From NCBI RefSeq assembly GCF_036287215.1, contig NZ_CP142860.1:1612001-1676000 (forward strand): 64,000 nt of DNA, in the 5' to 3' direction. Below the pieces are notes generated by a model that saw only the letters and a list, made by a program, of their open reading frames with translations, searched no databases and had not been told where the DNA came from. Within the stretch, counting starts at the first letter, position 1; each line of letters starts with the position of its first letter. The DNA is from Caproiciproducens sp. CPB-2 (GTDB lineage Bacteria; Bacillota; Clostridia; Oscillospirales; Acutalibacteraceae). The position numbers were made by a program, and so were the translations under genes. Of this stretch, positions 35,600-45,691 are shown one piece after another.

Positions 35600-37312
35600 A
35601 TGCAGCTCTCGAGGCTAAAGAAAACAAAAAGCGTATGCAGAGATTCCGGTTATAAGATGTTGAATCAAACAGCGGATGATTTATATATTGTAGGTATCCA
35701 GACGGTCAGAATCCTGAAAAGAGTCGGACGCAGGCTTTCCCGGTTTTTTAGACCGTTTACGAATTTATGCAAATCGATCTACGCCGCCACAGTCGGCAAA
35801 CGGATTGCCCGCCTGAAAGAAGAGTTTCAGTCCATCCGGGAAGGATTTTCCATTGCCCGCGACAGGATCGCGCAGGCGAGAAAACTGGGCTACGGACGTG
35901 TTTTTAAAGAGTATCTTACCGTCACGGGAAAAAGCTTTGTCCGTCACAGGGGTTTTGTGTTTTCGATTTTGAATATGGTTGTTCCCATAGGAGCAATTTT
36001 TCTTTTGGGGGCTACCGTGCATTTCTGGAACGGACTGAATTACGGCTTGGTTCTTGCTTATGACGGGAAGGAAGTCGCTACCATTCAGGATGAAAAAACC
36101 TTTGAACAGGCGAGCGAAATGGTGAGCCAGCGCATGGTTCACGACACGGCCGACAGTGATATCAATATCAATGTCACCCCCACGTTCCGACTCGAAGTAG
36201 TGGATGCAAACAGCTTTCTGGAGGTTAATTCGGTCTGCGACAAGATTATCCAGCAGTCAAACGGAATCATTGAGGAAGCGAGCGGCCTTTATGTAAACGG
36301 CGAGCTGCTCGGCGCGGTGAAAAGCAGCGCGGATCTGCGCTATATGCTGCAAAATTTTCTGAACAAGGCAAAGGACGGGGACACGAGCGCATCGGTGGAC
36401 TTTGCGCAGGATGTGGAGACCATCAACGGGCTGTTTCCGACCACAACCATTATGGCTACCGAGTCAATGGATAAACTGATCAACGGCACTTCTCAGGCGG
36501 CGGTAACCTATACCGTAAAAGAGGGGGACACGGTTACTTCCATTGCCAAGGTAAACCACACGACCATTTCCGAGCTGAACAAAATCAACAACAACCAGCT
36601 GGGGGACAATCTGATGCCGGGGGATTTGATCAACCTGCAGGTTGCGGTCCCTATGCTGGATGTTCAGCTGACCAAAAATTTGACGTATGAAGTCCCTCTT
36701 TCGTATAAAACAGTAACGATCAAGGATGATTCCCAGTATACCGATTATTCCAAAGTGAAGACCGAGGGAGTAAACGGAACGCAGAAATGTGTTGACAAGG
36801 TGTATTATGTAAACGGCGTTGAGCAGAAGCGCGACGTCATCAGCAGAACCGTTGTGGTGCCGTCTACCGATAAGGTGGTAATCACGGGAACCAAGAAGCG
36901 TCCGAAATACAGCGGCGCCGGCGTCAGCAGCGGAAGCCTGATGTGGCCGGTTCCGTCCCTTCACACCATTACCACTTATTTCACATGGCGCTGGGGCAGT
37001 TTCCATACCGGTATCGATATATCCGGCGGCAGCGCTTACGGGAAAACGATTGTTGCGGCCGACGGCGGCACCGTTGTATCGGCGGGGTGGAGCAGCGGCT
37101 ACGGCTATTGTGTAAAAATCAGCCACGGCGGAGGGCTGCAGACGCTTTACGGCCATGCAAGCAAAATTCTGGTTTCGGCGGGCCAAAGGGTCTCCAAAGG
37201 GCAGGCAATCGCCCTTGTCGGAAGCACCGGAAACTCCACCGGTCCGCACTGTCATTTTGAAGTGATTAAAAACGGCACTAAGGTGAATCCGCTGAGTTAT
37301 GTCAGCAGGTGA
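35600..37312 (+). CDS. M23 peptidase with LysM and G5 domains (cell-wall hydrolase)
   Basis: The 570-residue protein has a long basic N-terminal cytoplasmic part, one membrane anchor (residues about 120-140, MVVPIGAIFLLGATVHFW), an extracytoplasmic region, a LysM domain (YTVKEGDTVTSIAKVNHTTI, about residues 304-345), a G5-like domain (about 352-430) and a C-terminal M23 domain with the zinc ligands in FHTGIDISGG and GPHCHFEV. It should cut peptidoglycan cross-links near the membrane. AAAGGA precedes the ATG. A WalR-box candidate lies upstream and a strong terminator downstream. Confidence 0.94.
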   Translation: MQLSRLKKTKSVCRDSGYKMLNQTADDLYIVGIQTVRILKRVGRRLSRFFRPFTNLCKSIYAATVGKRIARLKEEFQSIREGFSIARDRIAQARKLGYGRVFKEYLTVTGKSFVRHRGFVFSILNMVVPIGAIFLLGATVHFWNGLNYGLVLAYDGKEVATIQDEKTFEQASEMVSQRMVHDTADSDININVTPTFRLEVVDANSFLEVNSVCDKIIQQSNGIIEEASGLYVNGELLGAVKSSADLRYMLQNFLNKAKDGDTSASVDFAQDVETINGLFPTTTIMATESMDKLINGTSQAAVTYTVKEGDTVTSIAKVNHTTISELNKINNNQLGDNLMPGDLINLQVAVPMLDVQLTKNLTYEVPLSYKTVTIKDDSQYTDYSKVKTEGVNGTQKCVDKVYYVNGVEQKRDVISRTVVVPSTDKVVITGTKKRPKYSGAGVSSGSLMWPVPSLHTITTYFTWRWGSFHTGIDISGGSAYGKTIVAADGGTVVSAGWSSGYGYCVKISHGGGLQTLYGHASKILVSAGQRVSKGQAIALVGSTGNSTGPHCHFEVIKNGTKVNPLSYVSR

Positions 37313-37330
37313 CGTTTGGGCAAAATACGG

Positions 37331-37372
37331 AAAGCGTTCTGTTTCCCAGAACGGGGGAAAGAACGCTTTTTA
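37331..37372 (+). terminator. Rho-independent terminator after the M23 peptidase gene
   Basis: AAAGCGTTCTGTTTCCC pairs with the complementary run ending GAACGCTTT, followed by T residues to 37371. Confidence 0.9.
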
Positions 37373-37411
37373 GTAATATTTACAAAAACAGACTATTTGT
37401 TTTGTTGGTTA

Positions 37412-37440
37412 TTGACTTTTCCATCATTGTGTATTATGAT
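37412..37440 (+). promoter_or_regulatory. Promoter upstream of murA
   Basis: TTGACT (37412-37417), 17 nt, TATGAT (37435-37440). It would give a leader of about 165 nt that is very AT-rich; I see no stable structure in it. Confidence 0.6.
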
Positions 37441-37610
37441 CATTAACAGTGCAACGAAATCAATAATTGGCTATTTTTTCCTGCTTTTTTCGTATATTTT
37501 ACTTGATTACTTTCAAAATATTTACAACAATATATTCATTGAAAACGCTTAATATTTTGCGTAAAAATGTAATAATAGTATTGTTTAACTTTAGATTGGA
37601 GCGTGCCGCA

Positions 37611-38894
37611 TTGGACAAGTACGTTATTAAAGGTGGCAATCGTCTGACCGGTGAAGTCAGCATCAGCGGTGCAAAGAATGCCGCGATTGCAATTATACCG
37701 GCAGCGATTTTGGCAGATGATGTGTGCTGTATTGAAAATATTCCGAATATTACAGACGTTGCTTCCATTACAAGGATCCTGTATGATATGGGAGCTAAAA
37801 TTCGCAATATCGACAAATCGACGATTGAAATTGATCCAAGACCGATTCATACCCACGTGGCGTCCTACGAACTGGCGCGCCATATACGTGGGTCTTATTA
37901 CCTTTTAGGCGCTTTGCTTGGCCGCTTTAACCACGCGGTGGTTACCATGCCGGGCGGATGCGACTTCGGGGTCCGCCCGATTGATCAGCACCTGAAGGGC
38001 TTTGCGGCCCTGGGCGCGGCCTATAAGCTGGAAGGCGGCATGGTGGACGTCTATACGCAGGCTTTAACAGGAGCCAATATTTATCTTGACGTTGTGTCTG
38101 TCGGCGCAACCGTAAATATTATGTTGGCTGCTGTAAAGGCAAAAGGAATGACAGTCATTGAAAATGCTGCAAAGGAACCCCATATTGTCGACCTCGCCAA
38201 CTTTTTGAATTCCATGGGAGCGGATATCAGGGGCGCCGGCACCGACGTGATCAAAATATACGGTGTGACCCACCTGGCCGGAACCACCTATTCCATTATT
38301 CCAGACCAGATTGAAGCGGGTACCTATATGGTCGCCGCCGCGGCGACCTGCGGGGATGTCCTTGTTAAAAACGTAATTCCCAAGCACTTGGAATCCATTT
38401 CCGCAAAGCTGGAGGAAATGGGCGTTCAGGTGGAGGAATTCGACGACGCAGTCCGCGTCAGCCGGACGGGAAAACTGAACAAATGCAATATCAAGACAAT
38501 GCCCCATCCGGGTTTCCCGACGGATATGCAGCCGCAGATCGCGGTGCTTCTTTCTATGGCAAATGGGACGAGTATCATTAATGAGAGTGTCTGGGACAAT
38601 CGCTTCCGCTATGTGGAAGAGCTCAGAAGAATGGGCGCGCAGATTTCCGTTGACGGCAAGCTTGCTGTTGTGGAAGGCGTTGATCACCTGAATGCGGCAC
38701 CTGTAAAGGCAACCGACTTGCGTGCCGGTGCGGCGATGATGATTGCGGCGCTTGCGGCGTCGGGCACCACTCAGATTGAGGACATCAATCATATTGAGCG
38801 CGGATATGAAAATGTAGAGCAGAAGCTTTTGAATTTAGGAGCGGATATTCAGCGGGTTCATGTTCCTGAGCCGGCAGTGGCGCAGGCAATCTGA
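37611..38894 (+). CDS. murA: UDP-N-acetylglucosamine 1-carboxyvinyltransferase
   Basis: MurA transfers enolpyruvate to UDP-GlcNAc, the first committed step of peptidoglycan synthesis. The 427-residue protein has Lys22-Asn23 in SGAKNAA, the fosfomycin-target cysteine in PGGCDFGVRP, and GATVNIMLAAV. With Cys retained, the enzyme should be fosfomycin sensitive. TTG 37611 with GGAGCG 7 nt upstream gives the family start; the upstream frame is AT-rich leader. Confidence 0.96.
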   Translation: MDKYVIKGGNRLTGEVSISGAKNAAIAIIPAAILADDVCCIENIPNITDVASITRILYDMGAKIRNIDKSTIEIDPRPIHTHVASYELARHIRGSYYLLGALLGRFNHAVVTMPGGCDFGVRPIDQHLKGFAALGAAYKLEGGMVDVYTQALTGANIYLDVVSVGATVNIMLAAVKAKGMTVIENAAKEPHIVDLANFLNSMGADIRGAGTDVIKIYGVTHLAGTTYSIIPDQIEAGTYMVAAAATCGDVLVKNVIPKHLESISAKLEEMGVQVEEFDDAVRVSRTGKLNKCNIKTMPHPGFPTDMQPQIAVLLSMANGTSIINESVWDNRFRYVEELRRMGAQISVDGKLAVVEGVDHLNAAPVKATDLRAGAAMMIAALAASGTTQIEDINHIERGYENVEQKLLNLGADIQRVHVPEPAVAQAI

Positions 38895-38912
38895 ATATTT
38901 TTGAACGATTTG

Positions 38913-38947
38913 AAAGGGATTGACATCGGTCTTTCCCTTTTCTTTAT
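38913..38947 (+). terminator. Weak terminator-like hairpin between murA and walJ
   Basis: AAAGGGA (38913-38919) pairs with TCCCTTT (38934-38940) followed by TCTTTATTT. Confidence 0.5.
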
Positions 38948-38960
38948 TTGGGGGAGCGTT

Positions 38961-39755
38961 ATGGCGAGAATATGTCCGCTTTTCAGCGGAAGCAGCGGAA
39001 ACAGTTATTACATAGGCTCTTCCTGCGCGGGGATTCTGATCGACGCGGGAAGAACGGCAAAGCAGCTCAACAATATGCTGGAAACCTGCGGGATAGGAAT
39101 CGAGTCGGTGAAAGCGATCTTTGTCACGCATGAACATATCGACCATATCCGGGGCCTGCGCGTGTTGGCTTCCCGGAAGCACATTCCGGTCTACACTTCT
39201 TCCGGCACTTTAAATGCGTTGGAAAAGATGGGGTGCGCCAACGGAACTTTCCGGGCGGATGTGATCGGTGAAAAGGGAATGGAATGTGCCGGTATGTTTA
39301 TCAGGCCCTTCCGTACCTCCCACGACTGTGCGGAAAGCGTCGGATACCGTGTGCAGACCCACGACGGTCGAAGCGTCGGCTTTTCCACCGACCTCGGCTT
39401 TTTGTCCGACACGGTGCGCGATCAGCTGACCGGCGCGGATCTGGTGGTGCTGGAATCAAACCATGACGTTGGAATGCTGAAAAACGGGCCATATCCGTAC
39501 CCGCTGAAACGGAGAATTTTGTCCGACACGGGCCACCTTTCTAATCAGGCCTGCGCGGATGAACTTACGAATCTGGCGCAAAAGGGAACAACGCGGTTTA
39601 TTCTGGCGCACCTGAGCGCTGAAAACAACACGCCGGAGCTTGCGTTTCAAACGGCCCTTTGTTCTCTTTCCGTGGCCGGGCTGAAGGAGGGCGTCGATTT
39701 CCAGCTTTCCGTTGCGCCGAGAGAAAACAATACGGGAAAGGGAATTATTTTTTAG
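38961..39755 (+). CDS. walJ: Metallo-beta-lactamase fold hydrolase of the WalJ/YycJ type
   Basis: The 264-residue protein has FSGSSGNSYYIG, the metal motif THEHIDHIRG, and ESNHDVGML ... LSDTGHLSN, typical of YycJ. In Bacillus and streptococci walJ lies in the walRK operon and affects coordination of cell division and DNA replication; here it is next to rlmH (as in those operons) but walR and walK are not present in the window. GGGGGAG precedes the ATG. Confidence 0.93.
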   Translation: MARICPLFSGSSGNSYYIGSSCAGILIDAGRTAKQLNNMLETCGIGIESVKAIFVTHEHIDHIRGLRVLASRKHIPVYTSSGTLNALEKMGCANGTFRADVIGEKGMECAGMFIRPFRTSHDCAESVGYRVQTHDGRSVGFSTDLGFLSDTVRDQLTGADLVVLESNHDVGMLKNGPYPYPLKRRILSDTGHLSNQACADELTNLAQKGTTRFILAHLSAENNTPELAFQTALCSLSVAGLKEGVDFQLSVAPRENNTGKGIIF

Positions 39756-39763
39756 GTGGAATT

Positions 39764-40243
39764 ATGCTTACGGTTCGTCTTATCTGTGTCGGAAAACTGA
39801 AGGAAGCCTATTGGAGGGACGCCTGCGCGGAGTACGAAAAAAGGCTGCGTCCATTCTGCGGCTTTTCCATCATCGAGCTGCCTGAGTGCAGGCTGCCGGA
39901 CAATCCGTCGGACGCTCAGATCAGGGCCGCCCTGAAAACAGAGGGGGACTCCATTCTTTCCGCCGCGGGAAGTTCCGCCTTGTTTGCGCTTTGCATTGAA
40001 GGAAGAGAGCTTTCCTCCGGGCAGCTTTCCGATCAAATCAACACGCTGGCCGTGAACGGAACCAGCACGGTCAGTTTCGTCATCGGAAGCTCGTTTGGGC
40101 TCTGCGAGGCAGTAAAACAAAGGGCCGGTTTCCGTCTTTCCATGTCGCCGATGACTTTTCCTCATCAGTTGGCCCGTGTGATGCTCTGCGAGCAGATATA
40201 CCGCGCCTTTCAAATCATCCATCACGGCAAATACCACAAATAA
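39764..40243 (+). CDS. rlmH: 23S rRNA (pseudouridine-1915-N3)-methyltransferase RlmH
   Basis: The 159-residue SPOUT enzyme has VRLICVGKLKEAYWRDA at the start, FVIGSSFGLCEAV as the SAM-knot region and MTFPHQLARVMLCEQIYRAF plus HHGKYHK at the end, all typical. It starts 8 nt after walJ, with TAGGTGG before the ATG. Its terminator, about 45 nt downstream, is split by the IS element. Confidence 0.97.
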   Translation: MLTVRLICVGKLKEAYWRDACAEYEKRLRPFCGFSIIELPECRLPDNPSDAQIRAALKTEGDSILSAAGSSALFALCIEGRELSSGQLSDQINTLAVNGTSTVSFVIGSSFGLCEAVKQRAGFRLSMSPMTFPHQLARVMLCEQIYRAFQIIHHGKYHK

Positions 40244-40371
40244 TCGCTTTTGAACGGTGCAGGCCGCACGGTATGAGCACATAAAAACCGCCGTCCGGAA
40301 ATTTTGATATGCTACCCCCAGATAGGACAGTGAAATAAAAAAGCACTGTTCTTCAGTCTGGGGGTAAAATT

Positions 40372-41052
40372 ATGCCGAATAGGAAGAAGACAACAGCCGA
40401 AGAAAAGATCCGTATTGTAGAATTGTATTTGTCAGGCAAAATTGGATACAGCGAAGCAGGAAAACAGGCGGGAGTAGATTGCAAGACGATTGCGCGTTGG
40501 GTCAGTCGGTACAAGACGGAAGGGCCTGCGGGGTTTCTGACCCACGGACACGACCGGGCATACGGCAAGGAAACGAAACTATCGGCAGTTTTGGATTATC
40601 TTGCTGGGAAAGGTTCTCTTCAGGAAATCTGCGAAAAGTACGGAATCCGTGATACCCGGCAGCTCAGGGATTGGCTGAGGGTATATAATTGTCATGAAGA
40701 CTTCAGGATACATACGGGAGGGAGTCGCATGACGAAGGGCCGGGATACAACCGCGAAAGAACGGATGGAGATCGTAAAAGCGTGTATCGTCAACGGGAAT
40801 GATTACGGCGGTACAGCGCTTAAGTATCGAGTTTCTTACCAGCAGGTTTACACCTGGACGAGGAAATACCGAAATATGGGCAGGGCGGGGCTGGAGGACC
40901 GGCGGGGACACCGGGCCGGGACGCTTCCGAGCCGGACGCCGGAAGAAGAACTCAGAGACAAGGTTGCTCAGCTTGAACGGAAAAACTATGATCTGGAAAT
41001 GGAGAACGCTCTGTTAAAAAAAGTGAAGGAATTGGAGAGGAGGCGACGTTGA
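40372..41052 (+). CDS. IS3-family transposase OrfA with two helix-turn-helix units
   Basis: The 226-residue protein holds two similar HTH units: residues about 7-60 (KIRIVELYLSGKIGYSEAGK ... KTIARWVSRYK) and about 125-175 (RMEIVKACIVNGNDYGGTAL ... QQVYTWTRKYR), followed by a leucine-zipper coiled coil (LRDKVAQLERKNYDLEMENA). This is the IS150-type OrfA that recognises IS ends. An A7 run at 41016-41022 (A_AAA_AAA then G) is a suitable -1 slippage site for making the OrfAB fusion. Confidence 0.93.
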   Translation: MPNRKKTTAEEKIRIVELYLSGKIGYSEAGKQAGVDCKTIARWVSRYKTEGPAGFLTHGHDRAYGKETKLSAVLDYLAGKGSLQEICEKYGIRDTRQLRDWLRVYNCHEDFRIHTGGSRMTKGRDTTAKERMEIVKACIVNGNDYGGTALKYRVSYQQVYTWTRKYRNMGRAGLEDRRGHRAGTLPSRTPEEELRDKVAQLERKNYDLEMENALLKKVKELERRRR

Positions 41053-41951
41053 GCTTCATCAGGCATCCGGCGGCTTACGGCGCGGTAAGCACGCTGTCTG
41101 CGGAACGGGTATTCCCTGTTTGGAAACTCTGCGGCTTTCTGCACATCACGCGCTCGGCGTATTACAGATGGCTGAAGCACCCGAAAAGCAGCCGCGAGTT
41201 GGAAAACGAACTCATCGCAGGCGAGGTCGAGAAAATCCATAGCCTGCATACGGATATGGGATACCGCAGAATACGGGATGAGTTGGACAGGCATCATGGC
41301 ATTCATGTCAACGACAAGCGAGTACTCCGCATCGACCGTGCACTTCATATTCAGTCCAGCGTCAAATACCGTCGGCACGGGTGCACAAAAAGTGCGGCAT
41401 CGCCGGAATACATTGCCAAAAACTATTTGAACCGCAAATTTTATGCGGACGCTCCGAACCGAAAATGGTTGACCGATGTAACGGAATTCAAGTATTTCAT
41501 CGGCCCGGAAATCCGCAAGGTTTATCTGAGCGCTATTCTGGACTTGTACGACCGGCGCATCGTTGCCTATGCCGTAGGCGATCATAATGACAACAGGTTG
41601 GTATTCAATACGCTGGATGCTGCCGTGGCCGCTAATCCGGACGCACACCCGCTATTTCACAGTGACCGGGGGTACCAGTATACCAGCCGTTCTTTTCACT
41701 CGAAATTGCATGCCGCCAAGATGAAGCAAAGCATGTCCAGAGTGGCGCACTGTATTGACAATGGGCCGATGGAAGGCTTTTGGGGTATCCTCAAACGGGA
41801 AATGTACTATGGACGCAAATTCACCGACCGGAAACAGATCACGCAAGCCATTTCAGAGTATATTTACTTTTACAACTACCGGCGACTGCAGCGCCGATTG
41901 TCTGTTATGACACCCATGGAGTTCCATGCACAGTACGCAAAAGCTGCGTAA
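41049..41951 (+). CDS. IS3-family transposase OrfB (DDE integrase)
   Basis: The 300-residue catalytic part has an HTH_21 region (HTDMGYRRIRDELDRHHGI) and a complete DD(35)E triad: Asp143 (WLTDVTEF), Asp206 (FHSDRGYQY) and Glu242 (DNGPMEGFWG), plus the C-terminal YNYRRLQRRLSVMTPMEF. TTG 41049 overlaps the OrfA stop, but the frame is open back past the A7 run in the -1 frame of OrfA, so the working protein is probably the frameshifted OrfAB fusion. Confidence 0.95.
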   Translation: MSFIRHPAAYGAVSTLSAERVFPVWKLCGFLHITRSAYYRWLKHPKSSRELENELIAGEVEKIHSLHTDMGYRRIRDELDRHHGIHVNDKRVLRIDRALHIQSSVKYRRHGCTKSAASPEYIAKNYLNRKFYADAPNRKWLTDVTEFKYFIGPEIRKVYLSAILDLYDRRIVAYAVGDHNDNRLVFNTLDAAVAANPDAHPLFHSDRGYQYTSRSFHSKLHAAKMKQSMSRVAHCIDNGPMEGFWGILKREMYYGRKFTDRKQITQAISEYIYFYNYRRLQRRLSVMTPMEFHAQYAKAA

Positions 41952-42082
41952 AAATTGCTGCCCGCCGGTTCCGGCGGACAGCAGTCCTAAAAATCTTTTT
42001 ATTTTTTCATTGTCCTCTTGACGGGGTGCACACCATTTTCCGGACGGCGGTTTTTTATATTAATATGTTCTAAATCCTGCTA

Positions 42083-43426
<1,344 letters not shown>

Positions 43427-43445
43427 CTATATAAAATTGAGAACG

Positions 43446-43474
43446 GTATTATTCGACTTAATAATACTTCTCAA
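43446..43474 (-). promoter_or_regulatory. Promoter of gdhA
   Basis: Minus strand TTGAGA (43474-43469), 17 nt, TAATAC (43451-43446). The nearby plus-strand promoter of glnA is about 175 nt away. The AT-rich sequence between them shows no further gene. Confidence 0.5.
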
Positions 43475-43648
43475 TTCAACAGTTTAGCACAGCAAAAGCC
43501 CGGATACAATCATTTACAATTAAAATTTATAAAAAAATCCTTGATTTTGCAGGACAAGCGTATCAATTCTGCAAAAAGACGGAAAATAAAGGGGAACGAT
43601 TGAAAATTTGTGCATTAAAATGAAATGTCCCTTTCAATTCGAAAAAGA

Positions 43649-43677
43649 TTGACACTGCTTACAGAATATAATAGAAT
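43649..43677 (+). promoter_or_regulatory. Promoter of glnA
   Basis: TTGACA (43649-43654), 17 nt, TAGAAT (43672-43677). The start is expected near 43684, giving a leader of about 75 nt. Confidence 0.65.
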
Positions 43678-43701
43678 ATACTTATTATTGAAATTATGTA
43701 G

Positions 43702-43745
43702 ACAAGGAGGTTCTGTAAAGGAGCACCCTTGTTATTTTTATTTTC
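43702..43745 (+). terminator. Candidate attenuator in the glnA leader
   Basis: ACAAGG (43702-43707) pairs with CCTTGT (43727-43732), with a partly paired inner stem (GTTCT with AGCAC), followed by TATTTTTATTTT. It ends 14 nt before the glnA start and would stop transcription unless overcome. Confidence 0.55.
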
Positions 43746-43759
43746 AGGGAGGTATCGAT

Positions 43760-45091
43760 TTGAGTAAATATACAAAAGACGACATCATCAGGATGATTGA
43801 TGAAAACAATGTGCGGTTTATCCGCATGCAGTTTACGGATATTCTGGGTACCTTGAAAAATGTGGCCATTACGACCAGCCAGATTGAAAAGGCGCTTGAC
43901 AATCAGTGCATGTTCGACGGCTCGTCCATTGAAGGGTTCGTCAGGATTGAAGAGTCCGACATGTACCTCAGACCGGACCTGGATTCCTTTACCATCCTTC
44001 CATGGCACACGCAGCACGGCCGTGTCGCCCGGCTGATCTGCGATATCTATAAGCCGAACGGAGAACCGTTTGAGGGCGACCCCCGCTATGTCCTGAAAAG
44101 GACGCTGAAGGAAGCTGCGGAGATGGGATACACGTTCAACGTGGGCCCCGAATGCGAATTTTTCCTGTTCAACACGGACGAATTCGGGCATCCCACGACC
44201 GTCACACACGATACTGCCGGCTATTTTGATCTTGGGCCGTCCGACTTGGGCGAAAGCGCGCGCCGCGATATCTGCCTGAATCTTGAAGAGATGGGGTTTG
44301 AAATCGAAGCGTCGCACCATGAAGTCGCCTTTGCGCAGCACGAGATCGATTTTAAATACAGCGAAGCGCTTTCTGCGGCGGATAATATTCTGACCTTTAA
44401 GATGGTCGTGAAGTCCTGTGCGGATTCTCACGGGCTTTGCGCCACCTTTATGCCCAAACCGGTTTACGGGCGCTGCGGCTCCGGAATGCATACCAACATG
44501 TCTTTGTTTAAAGACGGAAAGAATGCCTTTTACGATCCGGACAGCGAAACCGGGCTGAGCCATATTGCATATAATTTTATTGCGGGTATCTTAAAGCATA
44601 TCAAGGGGATGTGCGCCATTACCAATCCGCTGGTCAATTCCTACAAGAGACTGGTTCCGGGCTTTGAAGCGCCCTGCAATATCGCCTGGACCTTAAGTAA
44701 CCGCAGCGCGCTGATCCGTGTGCCCGCCTCCAGGGGGCAAAGCACGCGGGTGGAGCTGCGCAATCCCGATCCCGCCTGCAACCCTTACCTCGAGTTTGCG
44801 GTGCTGCTCGCGGCGGGGCTGGACGGAATCAAAAACGACCTGACACCGCCGGATGCGGTTGTCGCGAACATTTATGATTTTGATATCGGGGAAAGAGCGG
44901 CTGCGGGAATAGAGGCGCTGCCGACCGACCTCAGCATTGCCGTTTCGGAAATGAAGGCGGACCCTTTTATCGAAAAAGTCCTGGGCGACCATGTGTTTAA
45001 CAAATACACCGAGGCGAAGGAAAGAGAGTGGTACGACTTTTCCACTACGGTTACGGAGTGGGAACTGGATCAGTATCTGAATAAATTCTGA
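43760..45091 (+). CDS. glnA: Glutamine synthetase, type I
   Basis: It makes glutamine from glutamate, ammonia and ATP. The 443-residue protein, of the short GS I-alpha length, has [21 protein letters not shown], the metal/ATP motif [32 protein letters not shown] and NPYLEFAV. The adenylylation loop of long-form enzymes is not evident, as in other Firmicutes. TTG 43760 follows AGGGAGG; the frame runs upstream through the leader but is not needed. An ANTAR gene follows by 46 nt. Confidence 0.96.
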   Translation: MSKYTKDDIIRMIDENNVRFIRMQFTDILGTLKNVAITTSQIEKALDNQCMFDGSSIEGFVRIEESDMYLRPDLDSFTILPWHTQHGRVARLICDIYKPNGEPFEGDPRYVLKRTLKEAAEMGYTFNVGPECEFFLFNTDEFGHPTTVTHDTAGYFDLGPSDLGESARRDICLNLEEMGFEIEASHHEVAFAQHEIDFKYSEALSAADNILTFKMVVKSCADSHGLCATFMPKPVYGRCGSGMHTNMSLFKDGKNAFYDPDSETGLSHIAYNFIAGILKHIKGMCAITNPLVNSYKRLVPGFEAPCNIAWTLSNRSALIRVPASRGQSTRVELRNPDPACNPYLEFAVLLAAGLDGIKNDLTPPDAVVANIYDFDIGERAAAGIEALPTDLSIAVSEMKADPFIEKVLGDHVFNKYTEAKEREWYDFSTTVTEWELDQYLNKF

Positions 45092-45137
45092 TTGGGCTGC
45101 AGTAAACACCACATTCCTTTCTACGGAGTTGTTAAAG

Positions 45138-45680
45138 ATGAGCAGTATTCTTGTAGCGAATTCAAACGCGGATTACGCTAAAAAAATAGCGGCCGTACTC
45201 CGTACCGGCGGTTTGAATGTCAGTGGTGTGTGTACAACCGGCTCGCAGGTAATCGATTTTGCGAACAGACATTATCATGGAGGCGTGGTGGTCTGCAGCG
45301 TAAAGCTGATGGATATGCCGGCGCTGAACCTTCCGAGAACGGTCGGTTCCAATTACGATTTTCTGTTTATCGTAAAGTCCCAGCAGATGGATATTTCCGA
45401 ATCGCTTTCCTGCGCCAGCTTAATCATGCCGATCAACCGGATGGACCTGATTTCTTCCGTGAATATGCTGCTGAATATTTCCGATTACAGCAGCCTTACC
45501 ATTAAAAAGAAGATCGCCAGCGGGAACTTTGATGAAAAACAGGTGATTGAACAGGCGAAAAATATTCTGATGGAACGCAATAATTTTACCGAACCGCAGG
45601 CACACCGGTTTATTCAAAAGAAAAGTATGGATTCCGGCAAAAAAATGATAGAAACCGCAATGATTATTCTGAATTTATAG
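45138..45680 (+). CDS. ANTAR-domain antiterminator with degenerate receiver domain
   Basis: The 180-residue protein has an N-terminal receiver-like domain (ILVANSNADYAKKIAAVLR, phospho-acceptor Asp pattern not conserved) and a C-terminal three-helix ANTAR domain (VIEQAKNILMERNNFTEPQA, then HRFIQKKSMDSGKKMIETA). ANTAR proteins bind paired hairpins in leader RNAs and prevent termination, often in nitrogen genes. Its position directly after glnA, whose leader has a terminator-like hairpin, suggests it controls glnA. ATG 45138 has GGAG 9 nt upstream. Confidence 0.93.
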   Translation: MSSILVANSNADYAKKIAAVLRTGGLNVSGVCTTGSQVIDFANRHYHGGVVVCSVKLMDMPALNLPRTVGSNYDFLFIVKSQQMDISESLSCASLIMPINRMDLISSVNMLLNISDYSSLTIKKKIASGNFDEKQVIEQAKNILMERNNFTEPQAHRFIQKKSMDSGKKMIETAMIILNL

Positions 45681-45691
45681 GGAGGTGGATT

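Larger units (their letters stand above)
40306..42034 (+). mobile_element. IS3-family (IS150-like) insertion sequence, 1729 bp
   Basis: The ends GATATGCTACCCCC (left) and the reverse complement of the right end, GGTGTGCACCCCGTC, share a pattern that continues with AGGACAGTGAAA against AGGACAATGAAA, so they are imperfect terminal inverted repeats. ATTTT flanks both sides (40301-40305 and 42035-42039) as a probable target duplication. It carries orfA and orfB in the IS3 arrangement, both intact, so it may be active. Exact ends were judged by eye. Confidence 0.85.
40284..42054. terminator. Bidirectional terminator of rlmH and gdhA, split by an IS element
   Basis: AAAAACCGCCGTCCGGAA (from about 40284 to 40300) and TTCCGGACGGCGGTTTTTT (from about 42038) are inverted repeats flanking the IS. 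Rejoined with one copy of ATTTT they form a perfect hairpin with A-rich and T-rich flanks, placed between the converging rlmH and gdhA genes. Confidence 0.75.
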
